Positions 45,272-55,004 of a DNA stretch of 64,000 nt are shown here, piece by piece. The stretch lies in contig CAZQLE010000002.1 of the NCBI GenBank assembly GCA_964593905.1, forward strand, positions 22,518-86,517, written 5' to 3'. A program made the position numbers and the translations under genes. This stretch comes from CAZQLE01 sp964593905. GTDB lineage: Bacteria > Chloroflexota > Anaerolineae > Anaerolineales > Anaerolineaceae. How positions within the stretch are numbered: the first letter of the stretch is position 1; every line of letters begins with the position of its first letter. Under the pieces are notes generated by a model that saw only the letters and a program-made list of their open reading frames with translations, searched no databases and was not told where the DNA came from.

Positions 45272-46588
45272 TTATAGATAATTGAGCTTCTGAGCCTCTT
45301 TTTTGAGTTCGGCGCGGAAATCAGGATGCGCAATTGAAATCAGATCGAGAGACCGTTGCCGAATGGATTTTCCATACAAATCCACCATTCCATATTCAGT
45401 GCAAACATAATGAACATGATTGCGCGTAGTCACAACACCGGCGCCTTGTTTAAACATGGGGGTGATTCTGCTGATCAACGTGCCGTCCCGCAGGGTGGTT
45501 GTACTGGGGAGTGCAATAATCGGAAGCCCTCCTTCTGATAAGGCTGCGCCATAAATAAAATCTAGTTGACCGCCCACGCCGCTGTAAAGGCGGGGGCCGA
45601 TGCTGTCGGCACATACCTGGCCGGTTAGATCCACTTCGATGGCAGAATTAATGGCAACCATGTTGCGATTCTGGGCAATGATAAAAGGATTATTCACATA
45701 TTCGGTACGGTGCATTTCGATTAATGGGTTGTCATGGGCCCAGCGGTACAGGGTGTTGGTTCCGATCATAAAGCCGGCGGTGATTTTTCCGGTATGAATG
45801 GTTTTGCGGCTGCCATTGACAATGCCGGCTTCCACCAGGTCGATGATGCCGTCTGAGAATAATTCGGTGTGAACGCCGAGATCTTTTTTGTGAAAGAGAT
45901 ATTTTAGANNNNNNNNNNCGTCAGGAATTTCACCGATTCCCATTTGCATGGTGGCGCCATCGGGAATGCGCTCGGCGATGAATCCCGCAATTTTTTCATT
46001 GAGCGGCGAAGTGGATTGGCTGCCCATGGCATGTTCTGAGAGCGGGTAATCCACCGGGACGATGTGATCAAGCTTGCTGACGTGAATGAAGGTGTCGCCC
46101 AGGGTGCGCGGCATTTGGCAGTTGACCTCTGCGATCAGGATGCGTGCCGATTCGGCAGCGGTTTTGGTAAGCCCGGCCTCAACGCCAAAGGTGCAGAAGC
46201 CGTGTTCATCGGGGGGCGAACAATGCACAAATGCAACATCCAGTGGCAAGATGTTGCGTTTAAACAGCAGCGGCAGCTCTGATAACAATACCGGGGTGAA
46301 ATCTGCTCTTCCTTCATGGATAGCTTTACGAACATTGCTGCTGATAAAAAGGGTGTTAACGCGCAGATGCCCGTCCATTTCGGGGTCTACATATTCACAC
46401 CCGGCAATGGTTAACGCCTGACAGATTTCCACATCTTTTAAATGGGGTGCATAGTGTACCAGGGCGTTAAGAAGTTCATGGGGAACCGAGCAGTTGCCGG
46501 TAAGAAAAATGCGGTAACCTGATTTGACAGCTTTAACAGCTTCGCTGGCGGTGGTGGTGCGTTGTTGATAAATTGTTTTCCAGTCCAT
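45272..46588 (-). CDS. acetyl-CoA hydrolase/4-hydroxybutyrate CoA-transferase family protein
   Basis: CoA-transferase of family I (438 aa as drawn), similar to 4-hydroxybutyrate or acetate CoA-transferases: FVHCSPPDEHGFCTFG, QMGIGEIPD and VHTELFSDGIIDL (the Glu is the likely catalytic residue that forms the CoA thioester). Ten N at 45909-45918 fall between GEIPD and LKYLF. The frame is kept, but the gap length is probably arbitrary, so the length is uncertain by a few residues. It is likely to move CoA among fermentation acids. GGGGAT lies before the start. Confidence 0.9.
   Translation of the reverse strand: MDWKTIYQQRTTTASEAVKAVKSGYRIFLTGNCSVPHELLNALVHYAPHLKDVEICQALTIAGCEYVDPEMDGHLRVNTLFISSNVRKAIHEGRADFTPVLLSELPLLFKRNILPLDVAFVHCSPPDEHGFCTFGVEAGLTKTAAESARILIAEVNCQMPRTLGDTFIHVSKLDHIVPVDYPLSEHAMGSQSTSPLNEKIAGFIAERIPDGATMQMGIGEIPDXXXXLKYLFHKKDLGVHTELFSDGIIDLVEAGIVNGSRKTIHTGKITAGFMIGTNTLYRWAHDNPLIEMHRTEYVNNPFIIAQNRNMVAINSAIEVDLTGQVCADSIGPRLYSGVGGQLDFIYGAALSEGGLPIIALPSTTTLRDGTLISRITPMFKQGAGVVTTRNHVHYVCTEYGMVDLYGKSIRQRSLDLISIAHPDFRAELKKEAQKLNYL
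45909..45918. other. assembly gap (10 N) inside the CoA-transferase gene
   Basis: A run of ten undetermined bases in a conserved stretch. It shows that the sequence is a scaffolded draft and that the four unknown residues are a placeholder. Confidence 0.98.
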
Positions 46589-46757
46589 TGTATCCCCTGT
46601 GAAAGTGATTGAGATTTTAAATATTCAGCTTTTTCGAAAAAACAAGAATTGAGGTATTGATGAGGGCAGAGTTCTGCCACACCGCACATTCGAGCTTTAT
46701 CTCTTCAGCATGGTATCTATTATTTTATATCAGCCATGAAATATACGCGGGGTTCGT

Positions 46758-46808
46758 ATAAAAATAACTGCCGCTTTTTGGCAGCAAAAAGCATCCAAAA
46801 AGCGGCAG
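46758..46808 (-). terminator. rocD terminator
   Basis: On the minus strand CTGCCGCTTTTTGG pairs with CCAAAAAGCGGCAG, followed by TTATTTTTAT. Confidence 0.85.
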
Positions 46809-46825
46809 ATCTTGAAAACAAATTG

Positions 46826-48028
46826 TTAGCTCATCATTAAAATTGGGCGGATGCGCTCGATTGCCCAATCAATGGTCTCGCGGTCGATCACCAGCGGCGG
46901 AGCAAAGCGAATGATGTTGGAATGGGTTTCCTTCGCCAGTATGCCGTCTTTCATCAGGGCTTCACAGAACCGACGCGCCCCTCCGGCTTGGGGGTGTAAT
47001 TCAACCCCGATCAACAGTCCTTTGCCGCGCACTTCTTTTACGTGGGGGCTTGGAATTTCTGCCAGTTGCTCGGCGAAATATTCACCCATTTCTGCGGCGC
47101 GCTCGACCAGTTTTTCTTCGACGATCACCCGCAAGGAGGCCCGGGCAACGGCGGCTGCCAGAGGGCTGCCGCCAAAGGTTGAACCATGATCGCCGGGTTC
47201 AATTAACCCGAGGGTGTTTCGATTGGCCAGCACGGCAGAGATCGCCATAAACCCACCCGAAAGCGCCTTTCCGATAATGGTCATATCGGGTTTTACCCCG
47301 TCATGTTCGCAGCAGAATAATTTGCCGGTGCGTCCCAACCCGACCTGAATTTCATCAGCGATGAAAAGGACATTGTTTTTTTTGCAGATTTCGCTGACCT
47401 TCTTGATGTAGCCTTCAGGGGGAATATTTACACCGGCTTCACCCTGAATGGGCTCCAGTAGAATTGCAGCGGTATTCGGCGTGATTGCAGCTTCCAGGGC
47501 TGTCGCATCGCCATAGGGGACGGTTTTGAACCCCGGTGTAAAGGGGCCAAAGTCATCGCGATAGGAAGGTTCGGTGGAGAAAGAAATAATTGAGACTGTA
47601 CGCCCGTGAAAGTTGCCCTCGGCGACGATAATTTCAGCCTGGTGACGGGGAACACCTTTCGATACGTAGGCCCATTTGCGGGCAACTTTGACAGCTGTTT
47701 CAACAGCTTCGGCGCCGCTGTTCATCGGCAATGACATCTCATAACCGCTTAGCTCGGCTAATTCCTTGTAAAACAAAGGAAGTTGATCATTCCGAAATGC
47801 GCGCGATGTCAGGGTAACTTTTTCGGCCTGTTCTTTGAGGGCTGCCAAAATCTTGGGGTGAACGTGTCCCTGGTTGACTGCGGAATATGCGCTCAGACAG
47901 TCTAGATAGCGATTACCTTCCACATCATAAACCCACACCCCCTGACCGTGATCGATGACCACATCCAATGGATGATAGTTATGGGCGCCGTACTTTTCTT
48001 CAAGAGCGATAAAATCTCGAGTTTCCAT
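46826..48028 (-). CDS. rocD: ornithine aminotransferase
   Basis: Class III PLP aminotransferase of 400 aa that converts ornithine and 2-oxoglutarate to glutamate semialdehyde and glutamate. Patterns typical of Roc[35 protein letters not shown] and [14 protein letters not shown], with the PLP lysine in IIGKALSGG. It lies five bases after argF on the same strand, so ornithine can be made from citrulline or routed to glutamate. No ribosome site stands out, in line with coupling to argF. Confidence 0.95.
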   Translation of the reverse strand: METRDFIALEEKYGAHNYHPLDVVIDHGQGVWVYDVEGNRYLDCLSAYSAVNQGHVHPKILAALKEQAEKVTLTSRAFRNDQLPLFYKELAELSGYEMSLPMNSGAEAVETAVKVARKWAYVSKGVPRHQAEIIVAEGNFHGRTVSIISFSTEPSYRDDFGPFTPGFKTVPYGDATALEAAITPNTAAILLEPIQGEAGVNIPPEGYIKKVSEICKKNNVLFIADEIQVGLGRTGKLFCCEHDGVKPDMTIIGKALSGGFMAISAVLANRNTLGLIEPGDHGSTFGGSPLAAAVARASLRVIVEEKLVERAAEMGEYFAEQLAEIPSPHVKEVRGKGLLIGVELHPQAGGARRFCEALMKDGILAKETHSNIIRFAPPLVIDRETIDWAIERIRPILMMS

Positions 48029-48033
48029 ACGAT

Positions 48034-48960
48034 TTATTTTTCTCCAAGCAAATGAACCAGAATACCTTTTTGGGCGTGCAAACGATTATGTGCCTGTGGG
48101 AAGAGGCGGGAATGAGCGCCATCGGCGACGGGGTCTGTTACTTCCTGTCCACGGTGAGCCGGGAGGCAGTGCATGACGATTGCATCTTGCCGCGCTTCAT
48201 CCACCAACTTTTCATTTACCTGATAGGGCGGGAAAACCGCTTCCCGTTTTTTTGTTTCTTCTTCCTGTCCCATGCTGGTCCAGGTATCGGTGTAGATGAC
48301 ATGGGCATCTTTTACGGCCGCATGAGGATCACGGGTAAAGTTGATTTTGCTGCCACTTTCGGCTGCAAATTTCCGGGCATCTGCGACCGATCTGGCAGAA
48401 AGATCGTAACCCTCGGGGCCGGCGATGGTGAAATTTGCACCCAGTTTTGTGCAGATGTGCATTAAGGAAACCGCCACGTTGTTGCCGTCGCCGATAAAGG
48501 TGATGTTCAGGCCCTTGAGTGCGCCGAATTCTTCCATAATGGTTAGCGCATCTGCCATGCCCTGGCAAGGATGGTTGTAATCGCTCAGGCCGTTTAATAC
48601 TGGAATGGATGACCATTTTGCAAGTTCGACAACGTGTTCGTGATCAAAAACACGGGCCATTAAAACATCGACATATCCTGAAAGCACCCGCGCCACATCG
48701 GCAATCGATTCGCGTTTGCCCAACCCGATTTCGTTTGGAGAGAGGTAGAGTGCATCGCCTGCCATGTGCCGCATGGCCATATCAAAGCTGACACGGGTCC
48801 GCAGGGATGGTTTTTGGAAAATCATGCCGAGGACTTTACCCTTGAACAAGGGTTGATTACCACCGTGGAAATGTTCATTTTTCAATTTTACCGACAGGTC
48901 GAGGATGCTTTGCAACTCGGCGGGTGAGTAATCAGAAATGGCGATAAAATCTTTTTTCAT
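48034..48960 (-). CDS. argF: ornithine carbamoyltransferase
   Basis: Transfers a carbamoyl group between carbamoyl phosphate and ornithine (308 aa). Carbamoyl-phosphate site [10 protein letters not shown] (Ser-x-Arg-Thr-Arg), HPCQ in NHPCQGMAD and the ornithine motif [11 protein letters not shown] are all present. HPCQ marks ornithine specificity and separates it from the paralogue ptcA (HPTQ) in this window. AAGGAG precedes the start MKKDFIA. It may act in arginine synthesis or, with rocD, in catabolism. Confidence 0.96.
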   Translation of the reverse strand: MKKDFIAISDYSPAELQSILDLSVKLKNEHFHGGNQPLFKGKVLGMIFQKPSLRTRVSFDMAMRHMAGDALYLSPNEIGLGKRESIADVARVLSGYVDVLMARVFDHEHVVELAKWSSIPVLNGLSDYNHPCQGMADALTIMEEFGALKGLNITFIGDGNNVAVSLMHICTKLGANFTIAGPEGYDLSARSVADARKFAAESGSKINFTRDPHAAVKDAHVIYTDTWTSMGQEEETKKREAVFPPYQVNEKLVDEARQDAIVMHCLPAHRGQEVTDPVADGAHSRLFPQAHNRLHAQKGILVHLLGEK

Positions 48961-49000
48961 GGCGGCTCCTTCATGTGCGCGTGGGTTTTGATCAATATTT

Positions 49001-49053
49001 ATTAGATCTAATATCTTATATCTAATTTTACAGGGTATAGATCTTATTTGCAA
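49001..49053 (-). promoter_or_regulatory. argF promoter and palindromic operator
   Basis: On the minus strand TTGCAA (49048-49053), 17 bases, TAAAAT (49025-49030). ATTAGATCTAAT (49001-49012) is a perfect 12-base palindrome just past the expected transcription start and is a candidate operator for an arginine-responsive regulator. Confidence 0.55.
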
Positions 49054-49148
49054 GTCCATTACCATTCCAAAATAGGTTATCTTATCATATACTAAACAGA
49101 TAAAAATAGACACCTATTTGCTGATTGGCTAAACTTAAAAAGGGAAAA

Positions 49149-50174
49149 ATGGACACCGCAGAAATTCGAAACGAAGACCTTTCCATCCTTAAACAGCCCC
49201 TTAAGAGACTGGCTGGCTTTGCCTGGTTTGCCGTGGCCTATAATTTGTTTGTCGTGCTCTGGGGTGCATTTGTGCGCGCTACTGGCTCAGGAGCGGGCTG
49301 CGGCGCGCATTGGCCGTTGTGTAATGGCGTTGTCATTCCGCGGGAAGCGGTGGTGGAAACGCTGATTGAATTTACCCATCGCGCCACCAGCGGGCTGACC
49401 CTGATTTTTGTGGTCATTCTGGTCGTTCAGACCTGGAAGGTGACACAAAAAGGTGATCTGTTACGCCGCTTTTCCGGTGCGGCCGGCTTTTTTACGCTGA
49501 CCGAGGCACTGATTGGTGCTGGTCTGGTTTTATTGGGGCTGGTGGGTGAGAATGAAACAGCTGCGCGGGCCGTGTCGATGATGGCACATCTGGTAAACAC
49601 GTTTTTGTTGATGGCCGCGCTGATTCTGACCGCGTGGGGACTCAGCTTTGGTTTTGAAGGTTCCCTGCGTTTTTCGCTGGCCCGAAACTGGCCTACTTTG
49701 CTGAGTTTTTTGATGATGCTTTTGCTGGGCGCCAGCGGAGCTGTTACCGCCCTGGGTGATACGTTATATCCGGCGGCGTCGCTGGCAGAAGGTTTTCAGC
49801 AGGATATTTCTTCCAACGCTAATTTTTTGATCCGGCTGCGCGTATTTCACCCGTTGATTGCTGTGCTCACCGGAGCGGTTGTGGTCTGGGCAGCATGGAA
49901 AATTGCCGGGCGGCGCGAAAATTCTGCGCTGGCAAGGCGTCTGGCGCTGGGCATTAGCGGTGTTTATGCTGCGCAATTGTTTATTGGGGCTGTCAATGTG
50001 ATCTTACTGGCGCCGGTGTGGATTCAACTGATTCATCTCTTCACGGCATTATACATCTGGCTGCTGATGGTGCTGCTTCATTTTCTAGATCTTGGGCAGC
50101 CCGTGCTTGCGGATGGCGTCGTTAACCATCCAGTCCATAACGCGGTAGGTGAAGTCACCCAGCAGCGAGGTTAG
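49149..50174 (+). CDS. ctaA: heme A synthase (CtaA/COX15 family)
   Basis: Polytopic membrane protein of 341 aa with about eight segments. CtaA/COX15 marks: VRATGSGAGCGAHWPLCNG and EFTHRATSG (heme-ligand His) near the N-terminus, and a second His region (RVFHPLIAVLTG; IQLIHLFTA). It turns heme O into heme A for aa3-type oxidases, pointing to an aerobic or microaerobic phase. The ATG at 49149 follows AGGG; a TTG 24 bases upstream is possible. The last 30 codons overlap the convergent SDR gene by 90 bases, so its C-terminal tail may not be native. Confidence 0.88.
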   Translation: MDTAEIRNEDLSILKQPLKRLAGFAWFAVAYNLFVVLWGAFVRATGSGAGCGAHWPLCNGVVIPREAVVETLIEFTHRATSGLTLIFVVILVVQTWKVTQKGDLLRRFSGAAGFFTLTEALIGAGLVLLGLVGENETAARAVSMMAHLVNTFLLMAALILTAWGLSFGFEGSLRFSLARNWPTLLSFLMMLLLGASGAVTALGDTLYPAASLAEGFQQDISSNANFLIRLRVFHPLIAVLTGAVVVWAAWKIAGRRENSALARRLALGISGVYAAQLFIGAVNVILLAPVWIQLIHLFTALYIWLLMVLLHFLDLGQPVLADGVVNHPVHNAVGEVTQQRG

Positions 50175-50930
50175 CCGATAAAACAGGCTGGTTTGAATAT
50201 CGGGAATAATCACATATTTGCGCCGAACAACCCCGGCCAGAATCTTTTCGGCCACATGCCCGGCTGAAAGCGGTTTTATCGTGCCTGAAATCTCTTTGGT
50301 GATGGCCGGTTTGTACTGCTCTTCATAGGCCAACTGGGGGGTATCGGTATCGGGGGGGTAAACGATGGATAAGGCAATATGGTAGGGCTTTACTTCTGAG
50401 CGCAGCGCGTCGCTCATTCCGCGCAGGGCAAATTTTGAGCCTGAATAAGCGGTATATCCATAGATGGCAAGAAAAGAAGCCGCCGAGCCGATATTAATAA
50501 TGTGCCCGGATTTTCGGGCCAGCATTGCCGGTAGGAGGGCATGAATTACACTCACCATCCCCAGATAGTTAACGTCAATCATCCAGCGGAACTTTGCGAG
50601 ATCCAGCTCTTCAAACCGCCCAGGGTGAACCACGCCGGCACAGTTGAACAAAAAATCAGGGGTGCCCTGTTGTTGTTGAAAGTCGTGCAAAACGGCCTGA
50701 ATTTTTTCAGCTTCTGCAACGTCCGCTTTGATCCAACCAATCTTTTGCTCCTGAAATTGGCGGGCGGTCTCAAGCTGCGCAACGGCCTCTTGAAGGTTGT
50801 TTTCATTCCTTGCCAGAAGGTAAACATGAGCGCCGAGGGGGACAAGCTTTTTTGCCAGGGCAAAACCAATGCCGCTTGAGCCGCCGGTGATCAGGATGAG
50901 TTTGTTGTAAAAGGGATTGGTGGCAGACAT
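50085..50930 (-). CDS. short-chain dehydrogenase, 3-ketosphinganine-reductase-like
   Basis: NAD(P)-dependent oxidoreductase of 281 aa: glycine-rich ITGGSSGIG at the N-terminus, NCAGVV, and catalytic Ser...YTAYSGSK (Tyr and Lys). The pattern VYPPDTDTPQLAYEE is like that of eukaryotic 3-ketodihydrosphingosine reductases. A role in sphingolipid or other long-chain base reduction is possible but unproven. AAGGAG lies before the start. Convergent with ctaA. Confidence 0.85.
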   Translation of the reverse strand: MSATNPFYNKLILITGGSSGIGFALAKKLVPLGAHVYLLARNENNLQEAVAQLETARQFQEQKIGWIKADVAEAEKIQAVLHDFQQQQGTPDFLFNCAGVVHPGRFEELDLAKFRWMIDVNYLGMVSVIHALLPAMLARKSGHIINIGSAASFLAIYGYTAYSGSKFALRGMSDALRSEVKPYHIALSIVYPPDTDTPQLAYEEQYKPAITKEISGTIKPLSAGHVAEKILAGVVRRKYVIIPDIQTSLFYRLTSLLGDFTYRVMDWMVNDAIRKHGLPKI

Positions 50931-50957
50931 GGAATGAAAGCTCCTTTGAGCAAATGA

Positions 50958-51185
50958 CTAGTGTCCACAGGAGGCGCACGATCCGCCCGAGCATCCGCCG
51001 CACTGATGCCCACCCGAAGAACCGAGAGACCTTCCCTCGCTCTGGCAGAAACAGGCTGAAATCGTCCGGTGGGTATCGGCGCTTTGACACTGCGGGCAAG
51101 CCAGCGGGGCATCTGCATCCTTCATGGCGCGCAGTTTGTCAAACTTTGTAAGACATTGATTGCAGATATATTCGTAGATGGGCAT
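50958..51185 (-). CDS. FmdB-type zinc ribbon protein
   Basis: Small protein of 75 aa. MPIYEYICNQC at the N-terminus and CPQC at residues 31-34 form the FmdB/CxxC zinc ribbon; the C-terminus is Gly/Ser/Cys-rich (GGCSGGSCASCGH). FmdB-family proteins are putative regulators of unclear action. It lies 27 bases before the SDR gene. Confidence 0.9.
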   Translation of the reverse strand: MPIYEYICNQCLTKFDKLRAMKDADAPLACPQCQSADTHRTISACFCQSEGRSLGSSGGHQCGGCSGGSCASCGH

Positions 51186-51254
51186 ATTGATTCTCTTGTG
51201 CAGTTAAGCTGCATCATTTTACTGCATTCGAATTGAAGTGGTCAATGTGTAAAC

Positions 51255-51297
51255 AAAAGAGGCGAGAGAAATATAAAATGCTCTCGCCTCTTTTTTG
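51255..51297. terminator. terminator between aguA and the FmdB gene
   Basis: AAAAGAGGCGAGAG pairs with CTCTCGCCTCTTTT, with T tracts on both strands. It ends the agmatine operon. Confidence 0.88.
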
Positions 51298-51310
51298 ATC
51301 TGTTGCGGTG

Positions 51311-52405
51311 TTAGCTGCGCGGCTGCTGCTGGGTGATGCAGTGTATGTTGCCGCCGCCGAGCAAAATTTCGCGGGCATAAACCGGGGTGATTTTCCGATC
51401 GGGAAAGAGCGCCGCCAGGGCCTGGATGGCGGCCTGATCATGTCGGTCATTGAATACCGGCATCACGATTCCACCGTTGCAAATATAGAAGTTGATGTAA
51501 GACCCTGCCAGACGGTCGCCGGCCGTGCGCGGCAGGGTGCCTTCGATCGAGTCGACCCCCAGGCTTTCTTCTTCATTAATTAGAATGGGATCGGGAATGT
51601 GGATTTTGTGAACTTCGAGGCTGCGGCCGTGGGCGTCTTTGCTTGTCATCAGACGCTCATAGGCGTCATGCGAGATCTCATACTGTGGGTCGGTGGGGTC
51701 ATCACACCAGGCTAAAGCCAACACGCCCGGGCGGATATAGCAGCAGATATTATCGACATGGCCGTTGGTTTCGTCGTTGAAGATGCCGTGTTTCAGCCAG
51801 AGGAACCGGTCAATATGAAGATATTCGGCCAGGTAATTTTCGATCTCTGCCCTGGTTAACTGCGGGTTGCGATTTTCATTTAAAAGGCATTCTTCTGTGG
51901 TGATTAACGTACCCTGCCCATCGACATGGATCGAACCACCTTCCAGCACCAGCGGGGCTTTATAGCGGTCGATATGCTCGAGGTCCATCATCTTGCGCGC
52001 CACCATCTCGTCTTTATCCCAGGGGAAATATAGCCCGCTGTGCAGACCGCCCCAGGCATTGAAATCCCAGTCGATGCCGCGCACAACTCCCTGCTGGTTG
52101 ACCACGAAGGTCGCCCCGCAGTCGCGCATCCAGGAATCATCGCTGGACATTTCAACGACCCTGACACTGGCGGGCAGTAAATGGCGGGCATTGCTCCACT
52201 GGCTGTGTGAAACACACATGGTCACCGGTTCAAATTGCGCAATTGCACTGGCAACAGCGGTAAAAACCTTTTGAGCGGGTTTTGCACCCAGGCGCCAGTT
52301 ATCGGGCCGTTCGGGCCAGATCATCCAGGTTCCGGCATGGGGTTCAAACTCACCGGGCATGTGAAAACCATCCTGCCGCGGGGTTGTTTCAAATGTTTTC
52401 GACAT
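51311..52405 (-). CDS. aguA: agmatine deiminase
   Basis: Hydrolyses agmatine to N-carbamoylputrescine and ammonia (364 aa, normal length). Catalytic and substrate residues of the family are present: [28 protein letters not shown] and the nucleophile Cys356 in [13 protein letters not shown] at the C-terminus. It is the third gene of the unit ptcA-antiporter-aguA. AAAGAGG lies before the ATG. Confidence 0.97.
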   Translation of the reverse strand: MSKTFETTPRQDGFHMPGEFEPHAGTWMIWPERPDNWRLGAKPAQKVFTAVASAIAQFEPVTMCVSHSQWSNARHLLPASVRVVEMSSDDSWMRDCGATFVVNQQGVVRGIDWDFNAWGGLHSGLYFPWDKDEMVARKMMDLEHIDRYKAPLVLEGGSIHVDGQGTLITTEECLLNENRNPQLTRAEIENYLAEYLHIDRFLWLKHGIFNDETNGHVDNICCYIRPGVLALAWCDDPTDPQYEISHDAYERLMTSKDAHGRSLEVHKIHIPDPILINEEESLGVDSIEGTLPRTAGDRLAGSYINFYICNGGIVMPVFNDRHDQAAIQALAALFPDRKITPVYAREILLGGGNIHCITQQQPRS

Positions 52406-52416
52406 TGTGTTACCTC

Positions 52417-52449
52417 TTTATAAAAGGTGGGGAGGTTTTCCCTCCCCAC
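52417..52449 (-). terminator. intercistronic hairpin between antiporter and aguA
   Basis: On the minus strand GTGGGGAGG pairs with CCTCCCCAC, followed by CTTTTAT. It could partly terminate or stabilise the operon mRNA. Confidence 0.6.
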
Positions 52450-52472
52450 GCTGTATTCATTGCACTAATGTT

Positions 52473-53864
52473 TTACTTTTGGTTTCGGGCTACAACCAGG
52501 AGTACTTCGCCAATGAGGAGGGTGAGAATGACACCCACGATCACCGGCAGCGCGTAAGCCCAATCGACGGGGGCACCGGGGACCCAGACGAAGAAGACAA
52601 TGGCCTGCAAAATGAACACCAGGCAAACAGCTACCATGAGGAGCGCCACACCATTGCCGCCCGGAACACGATAGGGGCGGGGTGTGCTGGCATCAATTTT
52701 GCGCAGGCGCAGGAAGGCAGGGAAAAGCGCCAGGTAGGGCATGAGGAACACAATGGAGCTAAAGGCAAACAGGCTCCAGAACAAATCCTCAGCATTGCCG
52801 GCCATGAAGCCGTAGAGGATGATCACCACCGTGGAAAGCACACCCGTCAGAAGATAAGCGTTGAGCGGGGTCTTATTGACCGGGTGCAGTTTGCCAAAGA
52901 AAGCCGGCAATTCATGGTCTTGCCCGGCTTCAGCCGCGGTGCGATTCGCGCCAATTGTCCAGGTAACCATGTTCGCCAGAAAGGTGTACAGCGTGGCAAT
53001 GCCCAAAATGGTCACAACCACACCACCGACGCCCGTATCACCCAGGATGATTTGCAGCGTATCGATGATGCCGCCCACCAGACCCAGTTGATCCAGCGGC
53101 AGCGCCAACAACATGCCCACTGTGCCCAACAGGTAGAACAGAGAAATCAAGACACCAGCGATGATAATGGCGCGGGGAATATCTTTGCCGGGGTTTTCCA
53201 TTTCGCCGGCAGCCCCCGACATTAGCTCAAAGCCCATGAAGCTGTAAACGATCACAGGCAAAAATTGCAGACCCGCATCCCAGGTGGGCATTAAGTTGGC
53301 AAAGGAAAGATCGTTGGCTACGCCATTTTTGATCGCAAAGATCACCCCGCCGACGCCAATTACCAGCAGGATGACTGCTTTTAAGGCGGCGCCCAGATTG
53401 GGGAACCATTTGCCGGTTTCAAGCGACATGATGCCGATGGCAACTGTGAGCCAGGTCATAATCACGCCGACGGCAATCTGGGCCCAGAGGGACATTTCTG
53501 GGAAGAATAACTGTGAAAAGATTCCGGCAAATAGAATGTAGACGGAGGGCATCCACAGGGCGACGTTTACCCAGTACAACCAGGTGGTGCGTGCGGCCCA
53601 TTTTTCACCAAAGGCTTTTTTGATCCATACATACAGGCCGCCTTCTTCAGGGTAGGTTGTTCCCAGCTCGGCGGTGATTAAACCATAGGGGATGAAGAAC
53701 ACCACCAGGGTGATGAGCCACCAGGAGATCGAGGCCGGACCGATTGCTGCAGATGGGGCAACAGTGTCGATGACCAGGATCGCGCACACAGTGAACAGGG
53801 TCATATCCAACCCACGCAGGGCTTTTTTTAGACCTTTTCCTTGCTCAGCATTCGCGATAGCCAT
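52473..53864 (-). CDS. APC-family amino acid/polyamine antiporter
   Basis: Membrane transporter of 463 aa with about twelve segments, of the amino acid-polyamine-organocation superfamily. The glycine-rich part of segment 1 is not the classical GSG. Its place between ptcA and aguA suggests agmatine/putrescine exchange, as AguD does in lactic acid bacteria; this is inferred from context. It has VNKTPLNAYLL and ends in a charged tail. Confidence 0.9.
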   Translation of the reverse strand: MAIANAEQGKGLKKALRGLDMTLFTVCAILVIDTVAPSAAIGPASISWWLITLVVFFIPYGLITAELGTTYPEEGGLYVWIKKAFGEKWAARTTWLYWVNVALWMPSVYILFAGIFSQLFFPEMSLWAQIAVGVIMTWLTVAIGIMSLETGKWFPNLGAALKAVILLVIGVGGVIFAIKNGVANDLSFANLMPTWDAGLQFLPVIVYSFMGFELMSGAAGEMENPGKDIPRAIIIAGVLISLFYLLGTVGMLLALPLDQLGLVGGIIDTLQIILGDTGVGGVVVTILGIATLYTFLANMVTWTIGANRTAAEAGQDHELPAFFGKLHPVNKTPLNAYLLTGVLSTVVIILYGFMAGNAEDLFWSLFAFSSIVFLMPYLALFPAFLRLRKIDASTPRPYRVPGGNGVALLMVAVCLVFILQAIVFFVWVPGAPVDWAYALPVIVGVILTLLIGEVLLVVARNQK

Positions 53865-53904
53865 AGGATTTTCCTTATTGGAGATGAGAGTTAATGAAGA
53901 GAGG

Positions 53905-53931
53905 CCGGGAGAAATTTATGATTTCTCCCGG
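53905..53931 (-). promoter_or_regulatory. intercistronic hairpin between ptcA and antiporter
   Basis: CCGGGAGAAA pairs with TTTCTCCCGG around a 7-base loop. There is no strong U tract, so it may be an mRNA processing or attenuation element. Confidence 0.5.
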
Positions 53932-53948
53932 GTGAATAACCGGATAGT

Positions 53949-54968
53949 TTAGCGCACCAAAGTGGTAAGGTGCTGCTCAACGCGCGCTTTATGGAGGGCT
54001 TGTAATTCGACAGAAGGGCGCTTGAGCCGGGGATAGACAAAATAGACCAGCAGACCTTTTTCGGTATGCAGACGATTTTCGGACTGGTCGAAGATGATTG
54101 AATTGGGGCAGTCCATAACCTCGTCGGTGGCTTCGACACCGCGCGAGGCAGGCAGGCAGTGCATAAATTTGCAGTGCGCGGGGGCTTTTTTGAACAGACC
54201 CATGTTAACTTGATAGTCGGGCATAAACGCGGCCCGGCGTTCGGGTATCTGGTCTTCCTGCCCGACCCACCACCACAGATCGGTGTAAATAAAATCGGCG
54301 TTTTTTACTGCTGCGATCGGATCTTCGGTCACTTGCACGCTCCCGCCGGATTTTTTGCAGTTCTCGTTCGCGATTTTTAGCCATTCATCAGGCGCCTGGT
54401 ATTTTTTCGGAGCGGCATGGGTAAAATTCATTCCCAGGCTGGTGCAAATAAACATTAATGAAGAAAGAACATTGGTGGCATCACCCACAAAGGTCACATT
54501 CAGATCTTCAAGTTTCTTGCCGGCCGGTTTGTGTTCCAGCATTGTGAATACATCACAGATAACCTGCGTGGGGTGGTTAAAATCAGTCAGCCCGTTAATA
54601 ACGGGGACTGTGGCAAATTCGGCCAGTTTGGTGACGGTTTCGTGTTTGAGGGTGCGGGCTTCGATCACATCCACCATGCGTGAAAGCACCCGCGCGGTGT
54701 CATATAAAGATTCGCGAACTCCCAGGTGAATTTCGCCAGGTTTCAAATACAGGGCATGTCCGCCCAACTCGGTCATGGCCACTTCAAATGAAACACGGGT
54801 GCGGGTTGAAGGTTCCTCAAAAATCATTGCCAGTGTGGCATCCTGGAGGAGTTTTGGCGTGCAGCCCTGTTTATCGGCTTCTTTGATCAAGCGAATGAGT
54901 TCAATGATCTCCAGCAGTTCCTGTTTGCTGAAATCCTGAGTGTCGATAAAGTGTTTTAATTCGGTCAT
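53949..54968 (-). CDS. ptcA: putrescine carbamoyltransferase
   Basis: Phosphorolyses N-carbamoylputrescine to putrescine and carbamoyl phosphate (339 aa). Carbamoyl-phosphate motif EPSTRTRVSF, HPTQ in NHPTQVICD (instead of HPCQ of ornithine enzymes), the aromatic DLWWWVGQE stretch and a C-terminal helix extension of about 30 residues are typical of PTCase. AGGAG precedes the ATG. A carbamate kinase gene, which would capture ATP from carbamoyl phosphate, is not in the window. Confidence 0.9.
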   Translation of the reverse strand: MTELKHFIDTQDFSKQELLEIIELIRLIKEADKQGCTPKLLQDATLAMIFEEPSTRTRVSFEVAMTELGGHALYLKPGEIHLGVRESLYDTARVLSRMVDVIEARTLKHETVTKLAEFATVPVINGLTDFNHPTQVICDVFTMLEHKPAGKKLEDLNVTFVGDATNVLSSLMFICTSLGMNFTHAAPKKYQAPDEWLKIANENCKKSGGSVQVTEDPIAAVKNADFIYTDLWWWVGQEDQIPERRAAFMPDYQVNMGLFKKAPAHCKFMHCLPASRGVEATDEVMDCPNSIIFDQSENRLHTEKGLLVYFVYPRLKRPSVELQALHKARVEQHLTTLVR

Positions 54969-55004
54969 GAGCTACTCCTGAGATGAAAAAATTTGAATGG
55001 TTCT

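Noticed and set aside
52407..53225. Open frame of 272 codons on the plus strand
   Set aside because: Antisense to the APC antiporter; rich in His/Gln/Asp as expected for the complement of a membrane protein gene.
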